Origin: Actinobacteria bacterium UBA912
Lineage (GTDB): Bacteria; Actinomycetota; Coriobacteriia; Anaerosomatales; UBA912
Length of the DNA: 16,759 nucleotides
Direction: 5' to 3'
Assembly (NCBI GenBank): GCA_002293965.1
Contig: DBEG01000077.1
Coordinates: 1 to 16,759, forward strand
Both the position numbers and the translations under genes were made by a program. The notes beneath the pieces were generated by a model that worked only from the letters and a program-made list of their open reading frames with translations, searched no databases and was not told the origin of the DNA. Below are positions 6,660-13,955 of this stretch, piece by piece. The number at the start of each line of letters is the position of its first letter. The first letter of the stretch is position 1.

Positions 6660-8144
6660 CTACTGACCCTGTCCGAGCGAGAAGCCCGGCGTGCCATCGA
6701 AGGTGTAGAGGTGCTCGGTCTTGATGAAGTCGACGCCGCTCTCGGCGAGTCGCCCCAGCAGCTCGACGATTCGCGCGTGCTCGATCGTGCGGCCGTCCTG
6801 GCTGGGCTGGAAGCGGCAGCGCCAGTGGTCGGTGTGGAACGTCTCCGGAAACCCGTCCGGCCAGACCTTCACGCCACGGTTCGTGATCATCACGAGTCGG
6901 AGGTCATCGCTTTGCGCTCCCTGCAGCCGAGCCGCGAGCTCATCCGGGGTCGAGACGCTGTCATCCACGAACACGTCCACGCCTACCAGCGCTTTCTCGG
7001 CCTTTGGACGGCTTGACGGCATGATGGCCGGCATGGCGTCCGCCGAATACGACTGCATCTTGAGCCGAGAGGGCTTCCTGCCGAGGCGCTCGATCACGGC
7101 CTGGGCGAACTCCCCGGTGCCGACGCGTGTCTGGCTGACGTCGGGCTGATAGATGTCGCCCGTGTGGACTCCATCCTCGATGGTGGCGAGCCATGCGTGG
7201 TGGATGCGCTCGGCGACCTGCCCTTGTCCTAGGTGGGCCAGCATCGTCACGGCGCTCAAGAGCATGCCGCTGGGATTCGCGATGTCCTTGCCCGCGATGT
7301 CGGGCGCAGAGCCGTGGATGGCCTCGAACATCGCGTAGTTCTCGCCGATGTTGGCCGAGGGTGCCAGGCCGACCGAGCCGCTTATCTCGGCAGCTATGTC
7401 AGAGAGGATGTCGCCGTAGAGGTTGGGCAGAACGACCACATCGAACAGCTCCGGTGACTTGGCCACCCGTGCCATGCCGATGTCCACGATCATCGTGTCC
7501 GATTCGATCTCCGGATATTCGGCGGCGATGTCGAGGAACACCTGACGGAAGAGCCCGTCGGTGAGCTTCATGATGTTGTCTTTTACGAGGCACGTGACCT
7601 TCCGCCTCTGGCGGAGCCTGGCGTACTCGAAGGCGTAGCGCACGATCTTCTCCGACCCCGGGCGCGTTATGAGCTTGAGACACTGCGTCACCTGATCCGT
7701 CTGGCGGTGCTCGATGCCCGCGTACAGGTCCTCTTCGTTCTCGCGGATGATGACGAGGTCCATGTCCGGGTGCTGCACGGGGACGTATGGGTCGTACGCG
7801 ATGCAGGGCCGGACGTTCGCGTACAGACCGAGCGTCTTTCGCAGGGTCACGTTGAGGCTCTTGACTCCGCTGCCTTGGGGAGTGGTGATCGGGCCCTTGA
7901 GGATCACCTTCCGCTCCCGGATGTGGTCCCAGGTCTCCGGAGCGATTCCGGAGTTGTGGCCCCTGTGGTACATCGATTCGCCGATCTCGATCGATCGTAT
8001 GTCGAGGGACGCCCCGGCAGCCTCTAGTATGGCGAGGGTCGCCGCTGTGATCTCAGGGCCGATGCCGTCTCCCGGCGCCACGACGATCGGGGTCGGCTCG
8101 GTGTTGCCGCGCATGATCTGCGATGTTGGATGTGTTGCCGCCAA
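6660..8144 (-). CDS. icd: Isocitrate dehydrogenase, long Thermus/Rickettsia-type, probably NAD-dependent
   Basis: This enzyme converts isocitrate to 2-oxoglutarate and CO2 in the TCA cycle. The 494 residues carry GDGIGPE (25-31), the isocitrate-binding SLNVTLRKTLGL (96-107), ENEEDLYAGIEH with catalytic Tyr141, catalytic Lys188 in VKDNIMKLTDG, and metal-binding aspartates at D221, D245 and D249. The coenzyme loop reads HGSAPDIAGKDIANP (277-291). Asp282-Ile283 stand where NADP enzymes have Lys-Tyr, pointing to NAD+. A C-terminal extra domain (about 355-494) gives the longer size seen in Thermus and Rickettsia enzymes. The start is TTG, with AGGAG 7 nt upstream; the first in-frame ATG is codon 11 and lacks a ribosome site. 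rnk follows 46 nt downstream. Confidence 0.95.
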   Translation of the reverse strand: MAATHPTSQIMRGNTEPTPIVVAPGDGIGPEITAATLAILEAAGASLDIRSIEIGESMYHRGHNSGIAPETWDHIRERKVILKGPITTPQGSGVKSLNVTLRKTLGLYANVRPCIAYDPYVPVQHPDMDLVIIRENEEDLYAGIEHRQTDQVTQCLKLITRPGSEKIVRYAFEYARLRQRRKVTCLVKDNIMKLTDGLFRQVFLDIAAEYPEIESDTMIVDIGMARVAKSPELFDVVVLPNLYGDILSDIAAEISGSVGLAPSANIGENYAMFEAIHGSAPDIAGKDIANPSGMLLSAVTMLAHLGQGQVAERIHHAWLATIEDGVHTGDIYQPDVSQTRVGTGEFAQAVIERLGRKPSRLKMQSYSADAMPAIMPSSRPKAEKALVGVDVFVDDSVSTPDELAARLQGAQSDDLRLVMITNRGVKVWPDGFPETFHTDHWRCRFQPSQDGRTIEHARIVELLGRLAESGVDFIKTEHLYTFDGTPGFSLGQGQ

Positions 8145-8237
8145 GTCTGATCTCCTAGTAGTCTCGATGTCTCGTTGTGTCGTCGAATGCCGAGGGGACG
8201 AACTGCGAGCTAGCCCGCCCTCCGCTCTTCGATATCG

Positions 8238-8266
8238 AGTCTACCTATATCGGCGATCACTTGCCA
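8238..8266 (-). promoter_or_regulatory. Possible icd promoter with adjacent palindrome
   Basis: On the minus strand, TGGCAA (8266-8261), a 17-nt spacer and TAGACT (8243-8238) form a weak sigma-70-like pair (4/6 each) about 95 nt upstream of icd. A perfect 10-bp palindrome TCGATATCGA (8229-8238) overlaps the end of the -10 box and could be an operator. The rest of 8145-8328 shows no gene. Confidence 0.3.
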
Positions 8267-8328
8267 GCGGGGTAATGGCGAGTGAGCACGCTCATGAGGA
8301 TCTACGTAAACTGAAGGTTGCGCTGCAG

Positions 8329-8829
8329 CTAAGCAGACAATTTGGGTCCACACCCTGTGGAGCGGGGCCTCGTGGGCCGGACTGTAACCTCGACTTCACA
8401 ATCCATCGCCCCCAACAGGACGACCAGTTTGTCGACCGACTTGGATCGGTTGTTCACATCCAGGAGCCTTTGGACCTGGGCGGGAGAGGTCCTCGCCCGC
8501 CGGGTGATTTCTCTTTGCGACAGAGGGCTCGCCTTCATGCACTCTTGCGCCGCGACGGTCAGTCTGTAAAGCAGTAGGTCACGCATGTATGCAGGGTCTT
8601 CGTTGTACTCGAGAACCGCATCCACGTGAACTGACCCCTCTGAGCCGGATTTCAAGAGGTATGTGAATGCCTCACGACCGAAGTCTTCGTCCGCATAGAC
8701 CGTTACCACGGGATCGTTCTTACTTGGAACGGGATCCAACTCGGAGTACGGGATCGGGAAGTTACCTTTGCTCAGCGTCACCTCGAAGGCCCGTTTGTGA
8801 TTGTTTGCTTTGACACGCTCTATTTTCAC
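8329..8829 (-). CDS. HTH-domain protein paired with DUF4160 (antitoxin-like partner)
   Basis: A 166-residue protein. The N-terminal half is a beta-rich domain (NNHKRAFEVTL; DPVVTVYADEDFGREAFTYL; GSEGSVHVDAVLEYNEDPAY). The C-terminal half is an XRE-like helix-turn-helix (SQREITRRARTSPAQVQRLL, then SVDKLVVLLGAMDCEVEVTV). The GTG start at 8829 overlaps the upstream DUF4160 stop by four bases (GTGA) and has GGAGG 7 nt upstream. The longer in-frame ORF beginning at 9003 only overlaps the DUF4160 gene. DUF4160 genes are often followed by small partners of this kind, and the pair has toxin-antitoxin architecture. Whether it acts as one is untested, and which gene would be the toxin is not clear from sequence. 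Confidence 0.82.
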   Translation of the reverse strand: MKIERVKANNHKRAFEVTLSKGNFPIPYSELDPVPSKNDPVVTVYADEDFGREAFTYLLKSGSEGSVHVDAVLEYNEDPAYMRDLLLYRLTVAAQECMKASPLSQREITRRARTSPAQVQRLLDVNNRSKSVDKLVVLLGAMDCEVEVTVRPTRPRSTGCGPKLSA

Positions 8830-9020
8830 AACAGACCCTCCTTCTCCAGCGATTCGATCAAGTCCCGGAGCCGCCGACTGGCCGAGCCGACCATCGCTCG
8901 TGAGTTTTCCAAATCCCACTTCACCACCAGTGCGCCGTTCTTGTAAACATGCACGTGAAGAGGTGAGTGATCGCTTTTCCACGCCAAAAACACGTATCCG
9001 CATCGCTTCACCTTTGGCAT
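8826..9020 (-). CDS. DUF4160 domain protein
   Basis: A 64-residue protein that is essentially one DUF4160 domain. The diagnostic segment is FLAWKSDHSPLHVHVYKNG (11-29), with paired His residues, followed by VVKWDLEN and a C-terminal helix (RRLRDLIESLEKEGLL). It is translationally coupled to the HTH gene through a GTGA overlap. It starts at ATG 9020; no strong ribosome site is visible, only a weak GGTAACATT upstream. The family has no established biochemical function, though its small size and constant pairing with small regulators suggest toxin-antitoxin-like modules. Confidence 0.85.
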   Translation of the reverse strand: MPKVKRCGYVFLAWKSDHSPLHVHVYKNGALVVKWDLENSRAMVGSASRRLRDLIESLEKEGLL

Positions 9021-9128
9021 AATGTTACCACTGAAGGTAGCGGAAATTCAATCCCCCTTGATCCAGTCCCCCGCCCTGCAACGATGTTGTCGCTCGATCC
9101 TTCGTCCCCGGGATCTAGCGTACCGTCA

Positions 9129-9437
9129 TTATGGCGACCGGGTCTGACATTTGGTGTGCGATGCCGATCTCGTTTGGCGAAGCAGGCGTACGATGAGTGC
9201 GACAAGAGACCAGAGAGCAAAGACCAGCGAAGACCATAATGCCCAGCCTGTGACGAATACGAGCGAAATGCTCGCTGCCGTGGGTGCCATGGCCGCTAAA
9301 ATGATCATTGCTGGGAAGAATACGTTGAATACGAATATGCTAAGCGGGCCGCCCGAAATGCCGGACAAGGACACACCCCAGGCAGCCGCCACCACCAGCA
9401 GGCCGATGGCGAGGCTAAAAGCAAGCCTCTTGATCAT
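9129..9437 (-). CDS. Small membrane protein, one unit of a local paralogous family
   Basis: A 102-residue protein with three hydrophobic helices (LAFSLAIGLLVVAAAWGVSL; LSIFVFNVFFPAMIILAAMA; ISLVFVTGWALWSSLVFALW) and a basic, unstructured tail. I recognise no named domain. It resembles each half of the protein encoded just upstream (9485-10153) and the membrane part of the Phd-fused protein at 5591-6166. Shared points are K/R-R-L at the start, F-x-x-F-F/Q-F-P-A-M in the middle, and W-x-x-W near the third helix. The ATG at 9437 is chosen because AAGGAG lies 7 nt upstream; a longer frame to 9488 has no ribosome site. It follows the two-unit gene after 47 nt, likely in one transcript. Confidence 0.72.
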   Translation of the reverse strand: MIKRLAFSLAIGLLVVAAAWGVSLSGISGGPLSIFVFNVFFPAMIILAAMAPTAASISLVFVTGWALWSSLVFALWSLVALIVRLLRQTRSASHTKCQTRSP

Positions 9438-9484
9438 TGTCGGCTCCTTCCCTCTCCACAACGCCTTGGTCCACGCCCATTGGA

Positions 9485-10153
9485 TCAAGTCGCTGCGCCG
9501 TTCACGCCTGTAAGTTCGGCCGCCGAACGGCCCCGCGGGTCACCGATGAACCATAGAACCCCATAGATGACACCGGTCCATGTCACCCACGCGAGTGCCA
9601 GACCTAACACCCAGGCGCTCGCCCCACTACCCAATGCCGCGTCGGCAAGAAGGAGGGGGAACTGAAGGAAGATGAACAGGAGTAGCCCAGTGAAGTTCGA
9701 CTCCCAACTAAACGCCAGCAATATCGTCGACGTGATGAAAGCCGTACTCAAGAGAACCGCAAGCAAGAACCGCCTGGGTCTGATCCACTCCTTGTAGCTT
9801 TCTGGCAAGGAGAATGTCCTTCCGGCAGTGCGCCGAGGCCTATCGGCGACCTGAGCTGGGTCGTACAGTCTGGCGAGAATGGCGTAGGTGATGCCGGTCC
9901 ATATCATCCAAGCCACTACGAAGCTCAGCCCATCGGCTATCGCCCAAGCGCTACCAACATCGACTAGGGCGAGAACATTGGCGACCAGCATGGCCGGGAA
10001 TTGGACGAATATGAACGCGAACATCCTCGAAAAGGCGGAATCAAAGTTGAGCATCAGGACCCACGTCGTCAGTACGAGCATCAAGCTGATTCCCCCGGCC
10101 AAAAACAGCCGCCTCAGTCGACTAGGTCCTCCGCCGTCTATCAATCGTTTCAC
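9485..10153 (-). CDS. Membrane protein made of two tandem copies of a three-helix unit
   Basis: A 222-residue protein with about six membrane helices in two similar halves. Unit 1 runs from RRLFLAGGISLMLVLTTWVL, through FAFIFVQFPAMLVANVLAL, to LSFVVAWMIWTGITYAILARL. Unit 2 runs from RRFLLAVLLSTAFITSTILL, through LLLFIFLQFPLLLADAALG, to LGLALAWVTWTGVIYGVLWF. A basic, cytoplasmic-looking linker (VADRPRRTAGRTFSLPESYK) separates them. An internal duplication is therefore clear, though no named family is recognised. GTG 10153 is chosen for the GGAGGGG 5-6 nt upstream; ATG 10171 in the same frame has no good ribosome site. The single-unit gene at 9437 follows on the same strand. Confidence 0.78.
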   Translation of the reverse strand: MKRLIDGGGPSRLRRLFLAGGISLMLVLTTWVLMLNFDSAFSRMFAFIFVQFPAMLVANVLALVDVGSAWAIADGLSFVVAWMIWTGITYAILARLYDPAQVADRPRRTAGRTFSLPESYKEWIRPRRFLLAVLLSTAFITSTILLAFSWESNFTGLLLFIFLQFPLLLADAALGSGASAWVLGLALAWVTWTGVIYGVLWFIGDPRGRSAAELTGVNGAAT

Positions 10154-10185
10154 AACAACCCCTCCAGTCATGCCTGCCGACTGGT

Positions 10186-10214
10186 GCTATACCAGCCGCG
10201 CCCCTACGTGTCCT
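10186..10214 (-). promoter_or_regulatory. Possible promoter of the tandem-unit membrane gene
   Basis: On the minus strand, AGGACA (10214-10209), a 17-nt spacer and TATAGC (10191-10186) match sigma-70 boxes 4/6 each, about 33 nt upstream of the GTG. A short inverted repeat CTGGT-GCTAT-ACCAG (10181-10195) covers the -10 box. Weak evidence. Confidence 0.25.
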
Positions 10215-10284
10215 GGTTGCTTCAGTTTAGCACACGGGGCGGACCTTCGGCGGGCTGGATGGTCTCCTAGGCAGTCAACGCTGA

Positions 10285-10515
10285 CTATGATGCCTTGCGC
10301 TCAAGGCGTTCGGCGATCCACATCTTGATTACCGACTGCCGTGTGACTCCAAGACGCTTGGCCTCGCGATCGAGCGAATCGACCATCCACGCAGGGAAGT
10401 CCACATTGACTCGCCGGGCTTCGAGCAAAGGACGACGCTTACTCTTGAGATCGAGGTCCTCGATGATGTCCTCGGTGCCCTCGTCGAACTTCTTGTCGAA
10501 CTCAGTCGCCTTCAT
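10285..10515 (-). CDS. brnA: BrnA-family ribbon-helix-helix antitoxin
   Basis: A 76-residue protein encoded directly after BrnT, with a 14-bp overlap. The first 30 residues are acidic and likely form the toxin-wrapping part (FDKKFDEGTEDIIEDLDL). Residues of about 34-74 form a CopG-type ribbon-helix-helix: RRVNVDFPAWMVDSLDREAK as the beta-strand and first helix, then RLGVTRQSVIKMWIAERLE. BrnA proteins neutralise BrnT and, as a complex, repress their own promoter. ATG 10515 is preceded by AGAGGTGG at good spacing. The order toxin then antitoxin is the usual one for BrnTA. Confidence 0.88.
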   Translation of the reverse strand: MKATEFDKKFDEGTEDIIEDLDLKSKRRPLLEARRVNVDFPAWMVDSLDREAKRLGVTRQSVIKMWIAERLERKAS

Positions 10516-10765
10516 ACAGAGCCACCTCTTTCTGCCGTGATCGCCGCACCGATAAGAGGCGAATCATGTCGTTGCGATACGTTATAGCGGCCGAGTAGTG
10601 CTTGCCGTCTATCATGCCGACCACGACGAATCGCGGTTCGTCGGTGGAGCGCTCCTCGACCTCCACAAGCATGTCGTCAAGCCACAACGCCTGGGCCTCA
10701 ACGAAGTCGATTCCATGTTTGACCTTGTTGCCAAGACTCTTGGATTCGTCAAGCTCGAACAACAC
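10502..10765 (-). CDS. brnT: BrnT-family ribonuclease toxin
   Basis: An 87-residue protein of the BrnT family, RelE-like ribonucleases that stop growth by cutting RNA. Family signatures run the full length: LFELDESKSLGNKVKHGIDF (usually FEWDE-x-K ... KHGhsF), EAQALWLDD, DEPRFVVVGMIDGKHYSAA, then TYRNDMIRLLSVRRSRQKEV. GTG 10765 is chosen because GGAGGG lies 5 nt upstream and BrnT proteins begin at this point. A TTG at 10789 would lie only a few bases from the predicted transcript start. brnA overlaps its end. A palindrome covering the promoter lies 27 nt upstream of the start. Confidence 0.9.
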   Translation of the reverse strand: MLFELDESKSLGNKVKHGIDFVEAQALWLDDMLVEVEERSTDEPRFVVVGMIDGKHYSAAITYRNDMIRLLSVRRSRQKEVALYEGD

Positions 10766-10791
10766 TGCGCCCTCCGATGTATCGGCCAAAC

Positions 10792-10808
10792 GGTATAGAA
10801 ACTATACC
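10792..10808 (-). promoter_or_regulatory. Palindromic operator of brnTA
   Basis: A perfect 7-bp inverted repeat GGTATAG / CTATACC around a 3-bp centre. It covers the -10 box of the brnTA promoter. BrnA-type ribbon-helix-helix antitoxins repress their own operons by binding such sites; the assignment here is by position. Confidence 0.62.
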
Positions 10809-10830
10809 ATAATGCGATGGATTCCGGCAA
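10801..10830 (-). promoter_or_regulatory. brnTA promoter
   Basis: On the minus strand, -35 TTGCCG (10830-10825, 4/6), an 18-nt spacer and -10 TATAGT (10806-10801, 5/6). The predicted transcript start is near 10794, about 29 nt ahead of the brnT GTG. Confidence 0.55.
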
Positions 10831-10839
10831 CCTCGCTAT

Positions 10840-10941
10840 TTAGCGCAACAGTCGCTTGACTTCCTCGATTTCCCGACACCGTCTTTGTTGGCACGTGCCC
10901 TGTGTCACACCTTTCACCCAATCTGGATAATCAGTAGGCAT
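10840..10941 (-). CDS. Possible 33-residue ORF coupled to res
   Basis: The res stop and this ATG overlap as TAATG. The end of res supplies a strong GGAGGAGGG site 9 nt before the ATG, so ribosomes finishing res could restart here. The peptide begins MPTDYPDWVKGVTQ and ends CREIEEVKRLLR, with two cysteines and a basic amphipathic tail; I recognise no family. Third-position GC is only about 50%, lower than in the neighbouring genes, and the interval also holds short palindromes (GGCACGTGCC at 10890-10899). It could therefore be a real small protein, the stub of a lost longer gene, or chance. It is the last candidate cistron of the type III R-M operon, just ahead of the brnTA promoter. Confidence 0.4.
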   Translation of the reverse strand: MPTDYPDWVKGVTQGTCQQRRCREIEEVKRLLR

Positions 10942-13900
10942 TATTCGTGTCCCTCCTCCAGCGAGGCTATCGCCTCTCCACCGGCGGCATATTGCGCCAA
11001 CAAGTCCTCAACCTCATGCGCCACGATGTATTCCGCAGGATGCTCCCTGACCTCCAGCGCCTTGAAGTGCGCCTCGCCGCACCTGATCTTGGCCTTCTCG
11101 GCGTCCCGGAACTCGTCGGCGAACAGACTGCCCTTCGTTTCCACCACGAAGTAGAGGCGATCCTCACCGCTCGCTTCCACCAGGACCGCCCAATCCGGGT
11201 TGTAGCTGCCTAGCGGAGTGGGCACCTTGAACCAGCCCGGCAGCTTGGCGTACACCTTGATCGCGGTGTTCTTCTCGAGACCATCGCCGAAGGTGCGCTC
11301 GACTTGCGAGTCGTAGACCACCTGCTCGTACACGCCCTTGGTGGAGTCCAGCAGGTTCTTGAGGTAGCCGGTCAGCTCCTCCTGCTCGAAGAGCTCCTGC
11401 GCGTAGTATTCCCCGTCGCCCAACCGCTGGTACTTGATGCCGTCCACCACAGCGAGCCGCTTGCAGCGGTTTATGGCCTCGGCTGAAAGCTCGATGAACA
11501 TCTGCGGGTTGCGCTTGAAGTCGTCGAGCCGACCGCTCCCGGCCAGGATCCGCTGGATGCTGCGGCGCGTGAGGTGCGTGAGCTCCTGCAAGTTCGTGAG
11601 TAGGTCGGGCAGCACGATGTCGCTCTCGTCGAGCACGACCGTCGCGGACCCTTCGCGCTCCGTCGCCTCCACTCCCGACTTCCCGATGGCGATGTCGGCC
11701 TTGCGCCACTGCAGGCGCGTCTTCGGGATCGCGGGCGCGCGCCGCACCGCCTCGATGCAGCTCTCGATCAGCTTCTCGTTGTCGAAGTGCACCCGATAGG
11801 TGGTCTTGTGCTTGATGCGGTCCCACAGCGCCTTGAACTCGGGGCCGTGGAGCACCGCCTGCCGAGTGCGCACCTGTCGGCGTTCATCCGCGTTCTTGAT
11901 CTCCAGCCGCCCAGCCAGCTTCCGCAGGATGCCCGCGATCTGGTCGACCTCTGCCGAGAAGGGCTCGGGCACCGCCAGCGTGCCATCCTTGAGTGCCTGC
12001 CTGAGCGAATCCTGCACCCTGCCCCTGGCGTCGATGTGTCCCGCCGCCTTGAGGTGCTCCCACAGCGCCTGGGACTGCAGCACGCCCAGCGGCTCGGTGC
12101 TGCCATCCGGCTGCGTGACGGCGACACCCGCGAACTGATGCGGCTCCACAACGCCGAAGCGGATGCCGGTGTCCTCCTCGATCTCCTTTTGCAGGTTCTC
12201 GGCGAACTGCTCGTAGCTCTCCATGGCGACCACCGTGAGTGTGTTGACCTCGAACCCGCGGATGCGCTCGCCCTGCTGGTTGACGCACAGGCGCAAGCCC
12301 CGGCCGATGGTCTGGCGACGCTCGCGCTCGGTCTGGATGTCGCGCAGCGTGCATATCTGGAAGACGTTGGGGTTGTCCCAACCTTCCTTGAGCGCCGAGT
12401 GGGAGAAGATGAACTTCAGCGGCGTCTCGAAGCCGAGCAGCTTCTCCTTGTCCTTCATGATCAGGTTATAGGCACGCTCGGCGTTATCGCGGTTGGCCTG
12501 GTTGTTCTCCGCGGTGTCGGTCCAGCCGCCCTTCTTGTCGATCGAGAAGTAGCCGTTGTGCACCGCCTCGGCGGCGTGGGTGAGGTCCACGTCCTCGAAA
12601 AGCGTGCTGTAATCGGGCAGATTCGCGGCGCGGCGGTACTCCTCCTCGAAGATGCGCGCGTACTCGCCCTTGACCGGGTTGCCCTCGGCGTCATAGGACC
12701 GGTACTTCGCCACCGTGTCGATGAAGAAGAGCGACAGGACCTTTATGCCCTGCGGACCCAGCCGCTTCTCCTTGTCGAGGTGCTCGCGGATCGTGCGCCG
12801 GATCATCTCGCGCTGCACCGCCAGCGCATCCACATCGCCGAAGGCCTGCCCCGGCCGCAGATATCGCTCGCCGCCGGGCACGCGCAGCTCCAGGTACTCG
12901 TCGCCCTTGGCCACGCGGATCTCGCCGATGCGGCAGTCGGCATACACGGCCCGGCCGGTGGTCTGCTCCAGGTCATCGCCGTCTTGCACGGTGACTTCCT
13001 GTCTGCGCACCCCGCCACCCTTGGCCCCGACATCCAGCTCGACGCGCGCGCTTATCGAGCCGCGCCGGTTGCTCACCGAGACCAGGCGGACGTACGGCTT
13101 GTTGTGAGCGTCCTCAACCGTTGCCGAGGCAACCTCGATCTGCTTGACCAGCCGCTTCTCGTACGCATCCACCGCATCCAGCCGGTAGACCATGTGGTGC
13201 TTGTCCACGTGGGTCGCCGAGTAGCGCAGCGTGCAAAGCGGATTCATCGCGTCGAGCGCCGCCTTGCCCTGGCCCTGGAGACCGCCGTCGACGCTCTGCG
13301 GTTCGTCCACGATGACGATGGGGCTGGTCGCCCGGATCAGGTCGATGGGTTTCTCGCCGCCGGTCTTCTCGCTGTCCTTGTAGAGGTTGTTGACGTCCTT
13401 CTTGTTGATGGCCCCGACCGTGACCACCATGATCTGGATGTTGGCGCTGGTGGCGAAGTTGCGCACCTGGCCGAGCTTGGCCGAGTCGTAGAGGAAGTAA
13501 TCGAAAGGCGCGCCGGCGTACAGCCCCCTGAAATGCTCCTCGGTGATCTGGAGCGACTTGTACACGCCCTCCTTGATCGCCACCGACGGCACCACGATGA
13601 CGAACTTGGTGAAACCGTAGAGCTTGTTCAGCTCGAAGATCGTGCGCAGGTAGACGTAGGTCTTGCCGGTGCCGGTCTCCATCTCGACGGTGAAGTCACC
13701 CGAGGCAAGCGTCGCCGAAGGAGGCAGACCGTGGCGCATCTGGATGTCGCCAAGGTTTCGCAGCAGCTCGTCGTCGAGCAGCGTGAGGCGATTGCCGATG
13801 CCCAGGCCCGTGTCGTACATATCCGGCGTCGCGCCGAGGGCGGCCTTGGTGACCGTGAAATCCGTGCGGCCGATCTCCTGCCCGCGGAACAGGTCGCAGA

Positions 13901-13955
13901 CGGCCTTGATCGCCTGGAGCTGATAGTCGAGGTCGGGCTCGAAGTGGAGCTTCAT
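10941..13955 (-). CDS. res: Type III restriction enzyme, Res subunit (helicase-nuclease)
   Basis: A 1004-residue restriction subunit that works with Mod to translocate along or diffuse on DNA and cut it near unmodified sites. Superfamily 2 helicase motifs are all visible: YQLQAI (11-16), Walker A ETGTGKT (93-99), Walker B variant DEPQ (217-220), YSATH (245-249), ALKEGWDNPN (521-530) and QTIGRGLRL (548-556). The C-terminal PD-(D/E)XK nuclease has PD921 and E939-T-K941 in NPDWAVLVE...YFVVETKG. The length is normal for the family and no break is seen, so the enzyme should be active. The ATG overlaps the rhuM stop by 4 bp (ATGA). Confidence 0.96.
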   Translation of the reverse strand: MKLHFEPDLDYQLQAIKAVCDLFRGQEIGRTDFTVTKAALGATPDMYDTGLGIGNRLTLLDDELLRNLGDIQMRHGLPPSATLASGDFTVEMETGTGKTYVYLRTIFELNKLYGFTKFVIVVPSVAIKEGVYKSLQITEEHFRGLYAGAPFDYFLYDSAKLGQVRNFATSANIQIMVVTVGAINKKDVNNLYKDSEKTGGEKPIDLIRATSPIVIVDEPQSVDGGLQGQGKAALDAMNPLCTLRYSATHVDKHHMVYRLDAVDAYEKRLVKQIEVASATVEDAHNKPYVRLVSVSNRRGSISARVELDVGAKGGGVRRQEVTVQDGDDLEQTTGRAVYADCRIGEIRVAKGDEYLELRVPGGERYLRPGQAFGDVDALAVQREMIRRTIREHLDKEKRLGPQGIKVLSLFFIDTVAKYRSYDAEGNPVKGEYARIFEEEYRRAANLPDYSTLFEDVDLTHAAEAVHNGYFSIDKKGGWTDTAENNQANRDNAERAYNLIMKDKEKLLGFETPLKFIFSHSALKEGWDNPNVFQICTLRDIQTERERRQTIGRGLRLCVNQQGERIRGFEVNTLTVVAMESYEQFAENLQKEIEEDTGIRFGVVEPHQFAGVAVTQPDGSTEPLGVLQSQALWEHLKAAGHIDARGRVQDSLRQALKDGTLAVPEPFSAEVDQIAGILRKLAGRLEIKNADERRQVRTRQAVLHGPEFKALWDRIKHKTTYRVHFDNEKLIESCIEAVRRAPAIPKTRLQWRKADIAIGKSGVEATEREGSATVVLDESDIVLPDLLTNLQELTHLTRRSIQRILAGSGRLDDFKRNPQMFIELSAEAINRCKRLAVVDGIKYQRLGDGEYYAQELFEQEELTGYLKNLLDSTKGVYEQVVYDSQVERTFGDGLEKNTAIKVYAKLPGWFKVPTPLGSYNPDWAVLVEASGEDRLYFVVETKGSLFADEFRDAEKAKIRCGEAHFKALEVREHPAEYIVAHEVEDLLAQYAAGGEAIASLEEGHE

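Noticed and set aside
8830..9003. N-terminal extension of the HTH protein
   Set aside because: It only reads the overlapping DUF4160 gene in another frame. The GTG at 8829 has GGAGG and a GTGA coupling.
10834..10845. CGCTA-TT-TAGCG palindrome near the brnTA -35 box
   Set aside because: Only 5-bp arms with a 2-nt loop; too short to call a terminator or operator.
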